NCBI RefSeq assembly: GCF_000250675.2
Contig: NC_018681.1
Location: 1,860,001-1,924,000 of the forward strand
Direction: 5' to 3'
From: Nocardia brasiliensis ATCC 700358
GTDB lineage: Bacteria; Actinomycetota; Actinomycetes; Mycobacteriales; Mycobacteriaceae
Length of the DNA: 64,000 nucleotides
Position 1 is the stretch's first letter; every line of letters starts with the position of its first letter. The notes beneath the pieces were generated by a model. That model was given only the letters and a program-made list of their open reading frames with translations. It searched no databases and was not told where the DNA came from. Positions 49,463 through 59,115 of this stretch are shown here, one piece after another. The translations under genes and the position numbers were made by a program.

Positions 49463-50710
49463 TCAGTTCAGGCGGGCCAGACCATCGATCAACTCCTCGA
49501 GGTTCCCCGCCACGAAGCGGCGCAGTTCGGCGATGCGAGTGCGGTGATGGTGGTTTTCGGCGTAGGTGAACTCGATGCTCAGCCGACCTCGGAAGGTGTA
49601 GACGAAATAGCTGAGTTCCGGGACGGAGTCGCCGGTGACGAAGCCACGGAAGTCGACGACCTCCACTCCTTCCGGGGATTCCAGCGTGGGTACCACACCC
49701 CAGTTGGTGAGGATGTTGACGGCGGTGTCCGGTGTGCTTTCCCCGTTGCGGGCCGCGGCGAACATGGTGGCCAGCGCGGTGCCGCTGTCGATGCCGTACA
49801 CGATCTGCGCCTTCGCCTCTTTGCCGAGGGTGAGCAGGTCGGCGTCCGGTCCGCACAGGGTGACGGTGGGCGCGTACCCGAGACCGTTGCCGGTGTCGGT
49901 GATCTGTGCCGGCGGTGTCAGGTGCGGGCGTAGGTCGACGGCGTGGCCGATGATCATGGGCAGCTCGTCTTCGGTTGTGGCGCCGGAAGTTTCGGCGATC
50001 AGCGCCCGCTCGGCCCGGATCACCGCGGCGCTGAGCAGCGCGTGCACCGTCGTGCCCTGCGCTCGTGCGAGGCGGAGCAGCGCGCCGGTGTCCGTGTCCG
50101 ACAGCGTTATCCGTTCCTCTGTGGCGAGGCGCAGCCCCGGTCGGCCGAGTGTCTCCGTCGGCGTGCAGCGGTAGAGGCCGTGGGGCGCAGGCAGCGCCAC
50201 GTCGGGGACGGGGATCCCGCGCTCGTGGAGTAGGTCCTCCAGCCTGCGGGGCACGACCGGTGTGGGGTCGGCGAGTGCCCCGGTGGCGGCGAGTGCGGTG
50301 GCCGTCCGCCAGAGTTCGGTGAGGAGTTCGAATCCCAGGTGCGCGTCGCCGATGGCGTGGGATACGCGCAGGGCGACCGCGGTGGTCACGCCGGCGTGCA
50401 CGATCTCCAGTGTCGCCAGCCGAACTGTCGGATCGACTGTGTCGAGGCCGCGTGCGAGCCACTCCGAGATGCTGCTGTGCACCGTTTCGAAGACGGTGTC
50501 GTCGCGGTCACCATCGGGAATGTGGACGTAGCAGCCGCCGTCGTCGTCGGAGTGGAGCCGCCCGCGCAGCATCGGATAGCGACGGCACGTGTGCGCGAAG
50601 GCCCGCCGCAGTGGGTCGACGTCGACCGCGCCCGCACAGATCGCCACATACGTGACGGTGAGCCTGTTCGGCGCGAAGTTCTGGTCGATGGCGCCGATTC
50701 GGTATTTCAC
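49463..50710 (-). CDS. PapA/condensation-type acyltransferase
   Basis: A 415-residue protein of the condensation-domain superfamily. The catalytic segment is RVSHAIGDAHLGFELLTELWR (HxxxD, about residues 118-122, with Ala in place of the usual following Gly). The downstream segment ILTNWGVVPTLESPEGVEVVDFRGFVTG resembles PapA-type acyltransferases of mycobacterial lipid synthesis. It probably transfers an acyl group to an alcohol. A GAGGAG site precedes the GTG. It follows the lipid-kinase-like gene by 31 bases, so the two are co-transcribed. Confidence 0.83.
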   Translation of the reverse strand: MKYRIGAIDQNFAPNRLTVTYVAICAGAVDVDPLRRAFAHTCRRYPMLRGRLHSDDDGGCYVHIPDGDRDDTVFETVHSSISEWLARGLDTVDPTVRLATLEIVHAGVTTAVALRVSHAIGDAHLGFELLTELWRTATALAATGALADPTPVVPRRLEDLLHERGIPVPDVALPAPHGLYRCTPTETLGRPGLRLATEERITLSDTDTGALLRLARAQGTTVHALLSAAVIRAERALIAETSGATTEDELPMIIGHAVDLRPHLTPPAQITDTGNGLGYAPTVTLCGPDADLLTLGKEAKAQIVYGIDSGTALATMFAAARNGESTPDTAVNILTNWGVVPTLESPEGVEVVDFRGFVTGDSVPELSYFVYTFRGRLSIEFTYAENHHHRTRIAELRRFVAGNLEELIDGLARLN

Positions 50711-50741
50711 GAGCTTCTCCTCAGAGGTAGGTTCACGAGAC

Positions 50742-51653
50742 TCAGGGCACCAGGACGGCCTGCGCGCCGCGCAGAACGTGCGCGGTGCAGGGCCGCGCGT
50801 CCAGCGCAGTGCCGTCGACCATCGCGCTGCCCGCCGGGCACCAGACGGACACCGCGGCAGCCTGGTGGTAGGTGACGGCGGGATGAGCGATCACACGGCC
50901 GGCGGCCAACGCGGTGAGCAGGCGGAGCGTCTGTCCGCGCGGTGCGGATCCGACGACGGTGACGTCGAGCAGACCGTCGTCGAGCCGCGCGTCGGGGCAG
51001 ATCCGCTTGCCGCCGGTACGGCCGATATTGCCCACGGTCACGAGCAACGCCTCGGTTTCGATCACCGTCGGCGTGGAAAAGTCAGTACCACAAGTTAATT
51101 CGATCCTTACCGGTTGTGCGGAGGGGGCCAGCAGCGCCGCAGGAAGGCCGGGGGACCACGGCCGGTACGGGGGATCGAACAGCCGGGTGTCGGACCCGAT
51201 GTGCACGGCGGTGGTGAACATGGTGTGCGCGGCGGGTGCGGTGCCGACCACTCCCACATCGATGTCGCGGAGCTGCCCGGCCAGTACGACCTCGGCCGCC
51301 GATCGCAGGTCGCCCAGCGGGATGCCGAGTGCTGCGGCGAGATCGTCCCGGTGCCCGGTCGGCAGTAAGCCGAGCGCGACGCCGGTGCCGGAGATAGCCT
51401 GCAGGACAAGCGATATCAGGTCGTCGCCGCCCGCGCAGGCGATGACTTCCGGACGGTCGGGCCGGCTGAGCCGCTCGCGTATCAGGTCGATCGTCGTCGC
51501 GGGAGTGGTGCCGCGCAGTTGCCGGACCCGGGCGCCGCGGGCGGCCAGGTAGTGCGCCGCCGTGACGGCCGTACGCAGTCCTCGTCCGCGCGCACTGCAC
51601 GGATATCCGATCACATCGATGGTCTTGCTGCCGAGAGCGGCGGCGGAAGGCAT
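50742..51653 (-). CDS. Degenerate diacylglycerol-kinase-like protein
   Basis: A 303-residue protein with the DAGK/lipid-kinase fold: an N-terminal Rossmann-like part, VIACAGGDDLISLVLQAISGTGVALGLLPTGHRDDLAAALGIP, and a beta-rich C-terminal part (EALLVTVGNIGRTGGKRICPDARLDDGLLDVTVV). The two key motifs are altered: GGDG(T/L) reads GGDDL (residues 75-79) and GTGND reads GHRDD (100-104). Nucleotide binding may be changed or lost. It sits in an operon with the PapA-like gene, which points to a lipid role. Confidence 0.8.
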   Translation of the reverse strand: MPSAAALGSKTIDVIGYPCSARGRGLRTAVTAAHYLAARGARVRQLRGTTPATTIDLIRERLSRPDRPEVIACAGGDDLISLVLQAISGTGVALGLLPTGHRDDLAAALGIPLGDLRSAAEVVLAGQLRDIDVGVVGTAPAAHTMFTTAVHIGSDTRLFDPPYRPWSPGLPAALLAPSAQPVRIELTCGTDFSTPTVIETEALLVTVGNIGRTGGKRICPDARLDDGLLDVTVVGSAPRGQTLRLLTALAAGRVIAHPAVTYHQAAAVSVWCPAGSAMVDGTALDARPCTAHVLRGAQAVLVP

Positions 51654-51787
51654 GGTGAACTGCTCCGATCGGACCGGGGGAAACGTGCTGTCGATCCGAT
51701 CTTGGGCGGCGTGCTCGAGCAGGCGTTGAGCCGCGAATGAACGCCCGCCCGACCTGGTGCGATGGGTAAGACGGCGCAGGCCGACGG

Positions 51788-54706
51788 TCAGGGTCGGCCG
51801 GTGCTCCCCGCGCCGGCGACGTCGAACTCGGCCGCCGCCGGTGGTGTGCGGCCGATCCGGGCGGCCAACTCGGCGAGCTGCGCGCGCACCTGCTGGGCTT
51901 CGATATCGCGTCCCAATGCGGCCAGCGCCCGGGCCCGATAGTCCAGCGCGTGCCCGCGGCGAATCGGGTCCGCGGCTTCGGTGAGCACCGAAACAGCCTC
52001 GGCCGCAGCGGTTTCCGCGATGTCGAAGTGCTTCCCATACAGGCCGACCTCCGCCTGCCGGTACAGCGCCCAGCCCAGGAGCAACCGGCGTCCGTGCCCG
52101 CGGGCCGTGCGCACCGCGTCCGCGCAGATTGCCACCGCTCGCTCCGGATCGTGATCGCGGATGAGGACCACCCGGCCCAACTGACTCCGGGCCAGCGACT
52201 CGAAGGCCGCGCCACCTAGTCGTTCGGCCAGTCGCAGCGCGCGCTCAGCGGCATCGGCGGCTCGATCCCATTGCGCGGCATCGCCGTACCGGTCGGCGAG
52301 GGTGGCGCAGGCCCACCCCTCCCAGGCCGGGTCGTCCAGGTCGCGGAAGATCTCGACCGCGGCGGCCATGTGGGTGATCGCGTCGGCGGCGCGTCCGACG
52401 CTGAGCGCCGCGGCGCCCAACAGGTGTTCGGCGAAGGCCAGCAGCAGACTGCTCCCGTTCGGCCGCAGTATCTTTCGCACGGGTTCGAGCACGGCGACGG
52501 CGTCGTCGCCGTGGCCGAGGTCCAAGGCGAGAATCAAGCCGAGCGCCACCCGGGCGCGGAGTTCGGTGCCCCGGTCGTCGAATCCCGCAGCGACAGAGAG
52601 CAGCCCACGCAGTGCGTCCGCTAACTGGCCGGACTGTGCCGACGGGTCGACGCTCTCGCTGATCAACATCGCGACGTCCACGCTCGCGGGCACGAGTGCG
52701 GGGTGATCCGCGGCGATCTGGCGGTGCAGGGCGATCAACGCCGTGCGCTCAGTATCCAGCCAGGCGTGGGCGGCGGCCTCGGTGCCGATCGCGGGGCCGG
52801 GTTGCGCCGTGGGCGGGACATAGTCGAGCCGATGGCCGGGATAACGATGGCGAACAATGTTTTTCGCCGTCGCAAGGTAGTAGTCCAGCAGGCAGGACAG
52901 CACCTCTTCCCGGTCGATCTCGGTGTCGACCGTGTGGGCGAACAGCCGCAGCAGATCGTGGTAGCTGTACCGATCGTCGCCGACGGATTGCAACAGCCCG
53001 AGGTCTACGAGTGACTCGCAGACCTGTGCCGCCGCGGCGGTACCGAGACCCAGGATCGATGCGGCCGCGGCGGCCGAGAGATCCGGCACCGCCGGAACGG
53101 CCAGCGCCACGAACGTCCGCGCGGTGGCGGCGGGCAGTTGCCGGTAGCCGAACGCGAAGCAGGCGTCCACGGTCAGGTCGCCGCAGCGCAACTCCGGGAG
53201 GCGATGCCGTTCGTCGGCCAGCCGCCGCGCCACGGCCGCCATACTCCAGTGCGGTCGCGCCACCAGGCGGGCGCCGATGATCCTGAGCGCCAACGGCAAT
53301 CGACCGCAGGCCGCGATGACCGCGTCGGCGGCCGCGGTTTCCGCGGCGATCCGGGCCGTTCCCACTATGCGTTCCAGCAAGTTTCGCGCTTCGGCCGTGG
53401 ACAGGACACCGATCGGCCGGTACGTCGCGTCCGGTAGCGGCAGCACCGCACGGCTGGTGACGAGGACCGCGCAGCCGGACCCGTTCGGCAGCAACGGGCG
53501 CACCTGATCCAGCGTGCCCGCGTTGTCGAGCACCAGCAACATGCGGCGGTCGGTGAGCATGCTGCGCAGCAGCGCCGCTCGTTCGGACTCGGTGGGGGGA
53601 ATATCGCTGTCCGGCACCGCCAGTGCGCGCAGGAAGGCACCGAGAACGCCGACCGGTTCGGCGGGACGATCGTCCATGCTGTGCAGGTCGGCGTAGAGCT
53701 GTCCGTCCGGGAAATGCGCGCTGATCTCGCGCGCGACGTGCGTCGCCAGGGTCGTTTTACCGACTCCGCCCATCCCGGTGAGCACCACGATGGGCGGGGT
53801 GTCTCCCGCAGGGAGCAACGCCGCGCAGAGCTCGTCGACCAGTGCCGCGCGTCCGGTGAAATCGGCTATACCCCTGGGGATCTGGGCTGGGCGTACGTTT
53901 TCCCGCAACCTGGGGCGAACTACGTGCGTCGAGGGAGCGGCCAGATCATCGTCGAGGATGCGCTGGTGCAGTTCGGCCAGTTCGGGGCCGGGCTCGATGC
54001 CGAGTTGGTCGATGAGCAGCCGCCGGGTGTCGGTGTACACCGACAGGGCCTCGCTGCGTCGGCCGCAGCGATACAGCGCGGTCATCCGCAGCCCGCGCAG
54101 TCGCTCGCGCAGCGGGAATTCGTCACTGGCCGTGGCCAATTCGCCGATCACCTGCTCGTGCCGCCCCAGCTGGAGATCGACCTCGAAACCAGCCTCCAGC
54201 AGGGTCGTCCGCAAGTCGCTGAAGTGTCGCCGCCGATCCGCTGCCAGCGGCCCCGGTACGCCCGCCAGCGCTTCACCACGCCACAATGCCAGCGCTTCGT
54301 CGAGCTGTGCTCGCGCCTGCTCGAAATCGCCTGCGGCCCGGGCTTTATCGGCCGCCCCAGCCAGCGACTGCGCCTGAAAGGCATCCACCGATTCCCGGGG
54401 GACACGCAACTCGTAGCCGTCGCCGACCGAAACGAGCACCGTGGCCGCGCCGCGTCGCACGCGATCGGGTTCGACGAGTTTGCGCAACAGCAGTACGTGT
54501 GAGCGCAGCGAGGCGATCGGGTCGCCGGGCAACTCCTCGCCCCACACCGCGTCCACCAACTGTGCCGCGGTCAGCGGCCGCCCGGCTGCGAACAGCAGTG
54601 TGGCGAGGACGGCCTGGGTCCGCAGGCGTTCCGACGCCAGCGTCAGCGCACCGCGTCGCACCGTGACGCGGCCCAGTACCGTAAAACTCAGGTCGGCAGC
54701 GTCCAT
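51788..54706 (-). CDS. AfsR/SARP-type regulator with NB-ARC and TPR domains
   Basis: A 972-residue protein. Residues 1-95 are a winged-helix OmpR-like SARP DNA-binding domain (LGRVTVRRGALTLASERLRTQAVLATLLF…LVDAVWGEELPG). Residues 96-250 form the bacterial transcriptional activation domain (BTAD). The NB-ARC ATPase follows with Walker A VVLTGMGGVGKTTLATHVA, RMLLVLDNAGT, and LPLALRIIGARL. The C-terminal third has TPR-like repeats (AEHLLGAAALSVGRAADAITHMAAAVEIFRDL…). Such STAND regulators control secondary metabolism. The downstream lipid-kinase-like and PapA-like genes are its natural candidate targets. Confidence 0.92.
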   Translation of the reverse strand: MDAADLSFTVLGRVTVRRGALTLASERLRTQAVLATLLFAAGRPLTAAQLVDAVWGEELPGDPIASLRSHVLLLRKLVEPDRVRRGAATVLVSVGDGYELRVPRESVDAFQAQSLAGAADKARAAGDFEQARAQLDEALALWRGEALAGVPGPLAADRRRHFSDLRTTLLEAGFEVDLQLGRHEQVIGELATASDEFPLRERLRGLRMTALYRCGRRSEALSVYTDTRRLLIDQLGIEPGPELAELHQRILDDDLAAPSTHVVRPRLRENVRPAQIPRGIADFTGRAALVDELCAALLPAGDTPPIVVLTGMGGVGKTTLATHVAREISAHFPDGQLYADLHSMDDRPAEPVGVLGAFLRALAVPDSDIPPTESERAALLRSMLTDRRMLLVLDNAGTLDQVRPLLPNGSGCAVLVTSRAVLPLPDATYRPIGVLSTAEARNLLERIVGTARIAAETAAADAVIAACGRLPLALRIIGARLVARPHWSMAAVARRLADERHRLPELRCGDLTVDACFAFGYRQLPAATARTFVALAVPAVPDLSAAAAASILGLGTAAAAQVCESLVDLGLLQSVGDDRYSYHDLLRLFAHTVDTEIDREEVLSCLLDYYLATAKNIVRHRYPGHRLDYVPPTAQPGPAIGTEAAAHAWLDTERTALIALHRQIAADHPALVPASVDVAMLISESVDPSAQSGQLADALRGLLSVAAGFDDRGTELRARVALGLILALDLGHGDDAVAVLEPVRKILRPNGSSLLLAFAEHLLGAAALSVGRAADAITHMAAAVEIFRDLDDPAWEGWACATLADRYGDAAQWDRAADAAERALRLAERLGGAAFESLARSQLGRVVLIRDHDPERAVAICADAVRTARGHGRRLLLGWALYRQAEVGLYGKHFDIAETAAAEAVSVLTEAADPIRRGHALDYRARALAALGRDIEAQQVRAQLAELAARIGRTPPAAAEFDVAGAGSTGRP

Positions 54707-54769
54707 CGGCTTCTCTCAGTGGAACATGGGATCACCCGATCTTAAGCGTCGGCGTCCCGCGGTCCGCCG

Positions 54770-54901
54770 TCAGCCGAAGAGGCGGTCCTTGACCTCCAGT
54801 ACTACACACCCCACGGCTACGCACACGAGGACCAGCAGCCGCTTCACCCAACCCCACGGTTCGTGCAGCGCGGCCAATGGTGGAGGAGTCCGATTCGTCA
54901 T
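54770..54901 (-). CDS. Possible 43-residue membrane peptide
   Basis: A short frame reading MTNRTPPPLAALHEPWGWVKRLLVLVCVAVGCVVLEV… , with one hydrophobic helix and a basic end (KDRLFG). It lies just upstream of the SARP gene on the same strand. No clear ribosome-binding site is visible; it is called from its plausible composition only. Confidence 0.38.
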   Translation of the reverse strand: MTNRTPPPLAALHEPWGWVKRLLVLVCVAVGCVVLEVKDRLFG

Positions 54902-55038
54902 GTTTTCGGACCGTAAGGACGTTGGATCAACGGCCACTGTCTCGCGCTGAACGGGGAATGAACGCGCCTGGTGAACGGCAAGTCCGGCTGCACAGTGCCA
55001 CTGTGCCCGACCGTGCCCGCCCAGGGGAGTGGTTGGGC

Positions 55039-56637
55039 TCAAGCGACTTTCAAAGTGGTGTAGGTGAGCGCGAGCAGCCCGGCGACGATCGCCGCGCCGA
55101 GCAGAATGCCCATCGTGGACAGGGCCAGCCAGCTCAGCCCGGCGACGGCGGCCACCGTCGCCCAGGCCAGCCTGGGTGCCACCCGCGACATCAGTTCGAA
55201 GCCGCGGCCGGGCTTGACCACGTGCGCTTCGCCGCCCGCCTCGCCGGTGCGCACGTAGTCGACGACGGTCGACAGACGTGCGGTCACCAGTGCCGCGCCG
55301 TGCCCGCCCTCGATGTGCCGGATCTGCCGGGTGCCCGGCGGCACGGAATCGAAGCCGGTGAATCCGCCGACCCCGACGTCGCGCATCCGGAACGCGCGCA
55401 GTCCGCTGCACAGCCAGCCGACCGGCTTGTCCTGATTGGCGCAGATATTGACCAGCGAACCGATCTGGCCCGCGTCGGCGCACCGGACCCAGTCGAACTC
55501 GCGCGGCAGCACGCTGCCCGCCAGGAACACATGCTGAAACTCCAGGGCCGGAATCTGTTTCAGCGACTGGCCGAACAAATAGGTGCCGTTGCTGTGCCCG
55601 ACGAAATGGAACGGAATGCCCGGGTGGCGCGCGAGATGGTAGCTGTACATGTCGGCGAACCAGCGTAGGTTGCGCCGGCGCGTGAACGGGAGCGCGAAAT
55701 CGTAGGCCGACAGCCGGCCGTAGGAGGGCGTCACCACGAGCACGTTCTTGTCGGCCGCCAACAACGCTGCTTCCAGCTCGCTCGGCCATTCGCCGTTACC
55801 CGAGCGGATGCCGTGCAAGGCGAACACCACCGAGGTTTTCGCGGCCTCGGCGGCGGGCAGCGGCTCCGGGTTGCTGGGCGGTATGGGCTCGGTGATCGCC
55901 GTGCGCAGGATCTCGTACCGCTGTCCGGCATAGTCCTCGGGCAAGCCCGCTTCGACGCTGATGACGTCCGCGTGCGTGGCACCGGGCACCACCTTCTGCA
56001 CACCTGTCGGCAGCGTTTCCAGATCGCGGCTGTCCTCCTTGACGACGGCCCGGTCCTTCTTCCCGCTGACCTGCACCACGATCGGCGCCTGGTTGCCCAG
56101 CTGGGCGATCTCGCGCAGCCACAGGATCCGCAAATTGGTGATGAACGGTGCGCCGCAGATCAATTCGACCGCCGTGAACCGGCGCAGCAGCGGCGCCAGC
56201 ACCTTCGTCGGATAGCGCTGCCACCACGGCAGCCGATCGGGATCGAGCCCGCGATTCGGCGCGGCCAGCAGCACGATCCTGGTCACTGCTTCCGCCCACG
56301 GCAGCCGATGTCCGTCGATCCCGCGCAAAGCCTGCAAATAGGCGTACCGGTGCATGATCCCGCCGATGCTGTGCCCGATGAGCACGATCTCCGGTGTCTT
56401 GCGCGGCCCCGTCCAGTACGCGTCGATCCGGTCCGCCAGATCCCGGCACCGGTTTGCCAACGTGCCGCGGCTGAAGCGGCGAATCCCGTCCGGAAACTGC
56501 CAGTAGATCGTTTCGCCGGTCCCGTAGCCGGGTTCCCGTTGCAACCGCGCGAACAGGCCGTCTATCGCGCCGGGACGCTCGGTCAGGCCGGGCACGTAGA
56601 CGATCAACCGTCGATGGTGCACTTGTGCGGTGGTCAT
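55039..56637 (-). CDS. Tandem double alpha/beta hydrolase with C-terminal membrane anchor
   Basis: A 532-residue protein holding two hydrolase domains. Domain 1 (about 10-250): VYVPGLTERPG, nucleophile VLIGHSIGG (Ser90), Asp in SGKKDRAV (Asp195), His in VPGATHADV (His222). Domain 2 (about 265-470): VFALHGIRSGNG, nucleophile FHFVGHSNGT (Ser349), Asp in CANQDKPV (Asp403), His in IEGGHGAAL (His446). The last 45 residues hold two hydrophobic segments (AWATVAAVAGLSWLAL, MGILLGAAIVAGLLALTYTTL). Both triads look complete. GGGGGCGAG precedes the ATG. The function is unknown, plausibly lipid ester turnover at the membrane. Confidence 0.82.
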   Translation of the reverse strand: MTTAQVHHRRLIVYVPGLTERPGAIDGLFARLQREPGYGTGETIYWQFPDGIRRFSRGTLANRCRDLADRIDAYWTGPRKTPEIVLIGHSIGGIMHRYAYLQALRGIDGHRLPWAEAVTRIVLLAAPNRGLDPDRLPWWQRYPTKVLAPLLRRFTAVELICGAPFITNLRILWLREIAQLGNQAPIVVQVSGKKDRAVVKEDSRDLETLPTGVQKVVPGATHADVISVEAGLPEDYAGQRYEILRTAITEPIPPSNPEPLPAAEAAKTSVVFALHGIRSGNGEWPSELEAALLAADKNVLVVTPSYGRLSAYDFALPFTRRRNLRWFADMYSYHLARHPGIPFHFVGHSNGTYLFGQSLKQIPALEFQHVFLAGSVLPREFDWVRCADAGQIGSLVNICANQDKPVGWLCSGLRAFRMRDVGVGGFTGFDSVPPGTRQIRHIEGGHGAALVTARLSTVVDYVRTGEAGGEAHVVKPGRGFELMSRVAPRLAWATVAAVAGLSWLALSTMGILLGAAIVAGLLALTYTTLKVA

Positions 56638-56743
56638 CTCGCCCCCGGAGGTGTTCCGTCGCGGGCCGTCCAGCCTGCGGTGATGCTCTTATCACATCAT
56701 CGACGCCACGCCATCCGGCGTTTCGTTTCCGCTGAAAATGCGC

Positions 56744-57958
56744 TCAGCAGGTGCTGGGCGCCGGCCTGCCGGAGAAGCGGTCGGACAGGTAGGCCAGGGC
56801 GGCGGGGAGCCCGGCTGCCGCTTCGGTGCCGTGCTCGCCGAGCGGATTCTCCGCTCGCTGCACCGGAGTTCCTGCGGCGCAGTACTTTTCGGCCAGTGAC
56901 CGAGCGGAGTCGATGGGGGCGAACTCATCGTTGATCGCGTGATAGACCAGCACCGGCGCGGTGGGCGCGCCCGTCCGGAACAGTGGGCTGGTCCACCGGA
57001 TGACCCGGCTGAGCTCGGCATTGTTCGTGAGCGAGCCGGGCCAGGCCTCCAGCTCGGCCGCGCTGAGGAACGGGTGGGCGAGCGCGGCGTCGAGCAGGCA
57101 GTCCGACCGGCCCGCGGCGATCATCCGGCGGCCGGATTCGTTGACGTATCGCAATACGTCGGCGTCCGGATACGAACGATCCAAGCCGGCCAAGCCGATG
57201 ACGAGCGCGCCGCCCATCGGCCCGCCGCTGAAACCCGCCAGGGTGGCCGCCAGATCGGCGACCACGCCGCCCAGCGCGGCACCGGACAGTGTCAACTCCG
57301 GGGCGTAGGTGCTCTGCGCCTGGGCCGCGACAGCGCTGGCCTGCGCGCCGCCGGAGTAGCCCCACAGGCCGATCGGAGCGGCGGGGCCGACGGCCGCGGG
57401 CGCGAACGTCTTGGCGGCGCGTATGCCGTCCAGCACGCCGTGTGCGTAGCCGTCCGCGCCGGAGAAGTCGGAGTTCGGACCCTGATAGTCGGGCACGACC
57501 ACGGCCCAACCCTGTTGGAGCGCAATGCGTATCATCCCGCTCTCGCTGAACGAGTTGCTCGGACCGCCGCCGAGTCCGCCGCGCAACGCATAGGAGGGTG
57601 CGCATTTCGTGCCGACGCCGTCTTCGGCGACCTGGTACGACAGCAATGGCCGAGTGCCCGTGCCGGCCCACTCCTGCTGCGGCACAAGGATGGTGGCGAT
57701 GTATGCGCTGGGTTCGTCGCGATTGTCGATCGTCTTGTATTGCACCTGCCACGCATCTGCGGCCAGCGGCTGGAAGTAGGACTGCGCATCGATCGGCCGC
57801 GACGCGAGAATGGTGCCGTTGGGTAGGTCCGCGATGTCCGGCGGCACCGTGTAGAACGAGTCTTGTTCCGGCAGCGGCACTGCCGTCGCCCAGCTGGTAC
57901 TCGGCACTGCGCCGCACACCGTGACGATGACCGCAGCCAGCAATCTTGATCCCCGCAC
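56744..57958 (-). CDS. Secreted LIP-family lipase
   Basis: A 404-residue protein with a signal peptide (LLAAVIVTVCGAVPSTSWATA). The family signature GLWGYSGGAQASAVAAQAQSTYAPEL (nucleophile Ser in GYSGG), an Asp in YHAINDEFAPI and a late His in LGEHGTEAA form the likely triad. This is the LIP secretory lipase family, common in nocardiae and fungi. The GTG at 57958 is preferred: GGGAGGG lies 6-8 nt upstream and the signal starts there. The ATG at 58015 would add a non-signal leader. Confidence 0.86.
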   Translation of the reverse strand: MRGSRLLAAVIVTVCGAVPSTSWATAVPLPEQDSFYTVPPDIADLPNGTILASRPIDAQSYFQPLAADAWQVQYKTIDNRDEPSAYIATILVPQQEWAGTGTRPLLSYQVAEDGVGTKCAPSYALRGGLGGGPSNSFSESGMIRIALQQGWAVVVPDYQGPNSDFSGADGYAHGVLDGIRAAKTFAPAAVGPAAPIGLWGYSGGAQASAVAAQAQSTYAPELTLSGAALGGVVADLAATLAGFSGGPMGGALVIGLAGLDRSYPDADVLRYVNESGRRMIAAGRSDCLLDAALAHPFLSAAELEAWPGSLTNNAELSRVIRWTSPLFRTGAPTAPVLVYHAINDEFAPIDSARSLAEKYCAAGTPVQRAENPLGEHGTEAAAGLPAALAYLSDRFSGRPAPSTC

Positions 57959-58054
57959 AGCGAATCCCTCCCCAGGAACCTGTTCTAGTTCATCTGGTCG
58001 GGAAGCATAGTGCACTCGGCGGTCGCGGGGTCGGCAATGGAACGCGGCGCACCT

Positions 58055-59050
58055 TCAGGCCCAGGGCAATTCGGCGCGGGTGCGCCAGAACGTCTCGGGG
58101 GACTCGGTGAGTACGGCCAACTCGCTCAGGTCGGCGGGTGTCAGGTCGATTTCAGCGGCGGTGAGATTGGAGGTCAGCTGATCCAGGGTCGCGGCGCCGG
58201 ACAGGACGATATCGGCCCACGGTTGGGCGGCTGCCGCGGCCAGCGCCAGCGCGTCGGTGCCGGTGCCGAGGCGGTCGGCGACCGCACGAAGGGCAGCGGT
58301 ATCCGGACCGGTGGCGTTGCGGCCGGCGAGCCGGCCGTTGGCCATGGCTTCCTTGACCACCACCAGCCATCCTGCCGAATGTGCTTCGGCCAGTGCAGGT
58401 CCCGCGGACGGATCGAGCAGGTTCCAGGTGGACTGGACAGCGGCGAACAGTGGCGCACCGGCCACGGTGACGTCCAGTGCCGCGCGCACGGTCGCCGCCT
58501 GGGCGGGCCCGCTGGTCGACAGCCCGATCCGGACGCCTGTCGCGGCCAGGTCCGCCAGTCGCGCGTGTAACTCCGGGTCGGCCAGCGCAGGGCTGTCCGG
58601 GGTGACCGAATGGATCAGATAGACATCCAGGTGCTCGCCCAAAGCGGCTCGGGTTTCCCGGATTTGACGATCGAACACGGCGACCGTGTGTTCCTTGACC
58701 TCATGGGCCGAGACACCCGACGCCTGCCAGTCGGCGGTATAGGTGTAGCCCCATTTGCTGCCGATGGTGGCCGCTGCCGCGACCTCCGGCCGCGCCGTCA
58801 GCCATGCGCCGACGAATTCCTCTGCGCGGCCGTAGGAGCGGGCGGTGTCGAAGTACCGCACCCCGGCCGCCCACGCGGCGTCGAGCAGCGCGTGCGTGCG
58901 GGCGCGCATCGCGTCCACGGTGCGCTCGGCGGGCAGGTCCAGTTCTCGTCCGAGCGTGATGTAACCCGGCCGCCCCACCGCGGCCGTCCCCAGTCCGTAT
59001 CCGCTGATCGGCGCGTCGGTCGGGGAGTCGGGAGGAGAGGAGACGGGCAT
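58055..59050 (-). CDS. Aldo/keto reductase
   Basis: A 331-residue AKR-fold protein. Catalytic residues are visible in order: Asp and Tyr in YFDTARSYGRAEEFVGAWL, Lys in ATIGSKWGY, His in VYLIHSVTPDSPALAD. The NADPH-binding end is represented by LAAAAAQPWADIVLSGAATLDQL. It reduces aldehydes or ketones; the substrate is unknown. The start at 59050 opens the fold; the 307-residue upstream extension is a shadow of the epoxide hydrolase gene. Confidence 0.9.
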   Translation of the reverse strand: MPVSSPPDSPTDAPISGYGLGTAAVGRPGYITLGRELDLPAERTVDAMRARTHALLDAAWAAGVRYFDTARSYGRAEEFVGAWLTARPEVAAAATIGSKWGYTYTADWQASGVSAHEVKEHTVAVFDRQIRETRAALGEHLDVYLIHSVTPDSPALADPELHARLADLAATGVRIGLSTSGPAQAATVRAALDVTVAGAPLFAAVQSTWNLLDPSAGPALAEAHSAGWLVVVKEAMANGRLAGRNATGPDTAALRAVADRLGTGTDALALAAAAAQPWADIVLSGAATLDQLTSNLTAAEIDLTPADLSELAVLTESPETFWRTRAELPWA

Positions 59051-59115
59051 GGCTACAGCGTTGCACGAGGCGACCGCCGGGGTGTGACGGCCTCCCCATC
59101 GCGCCGCCCGGTGTA

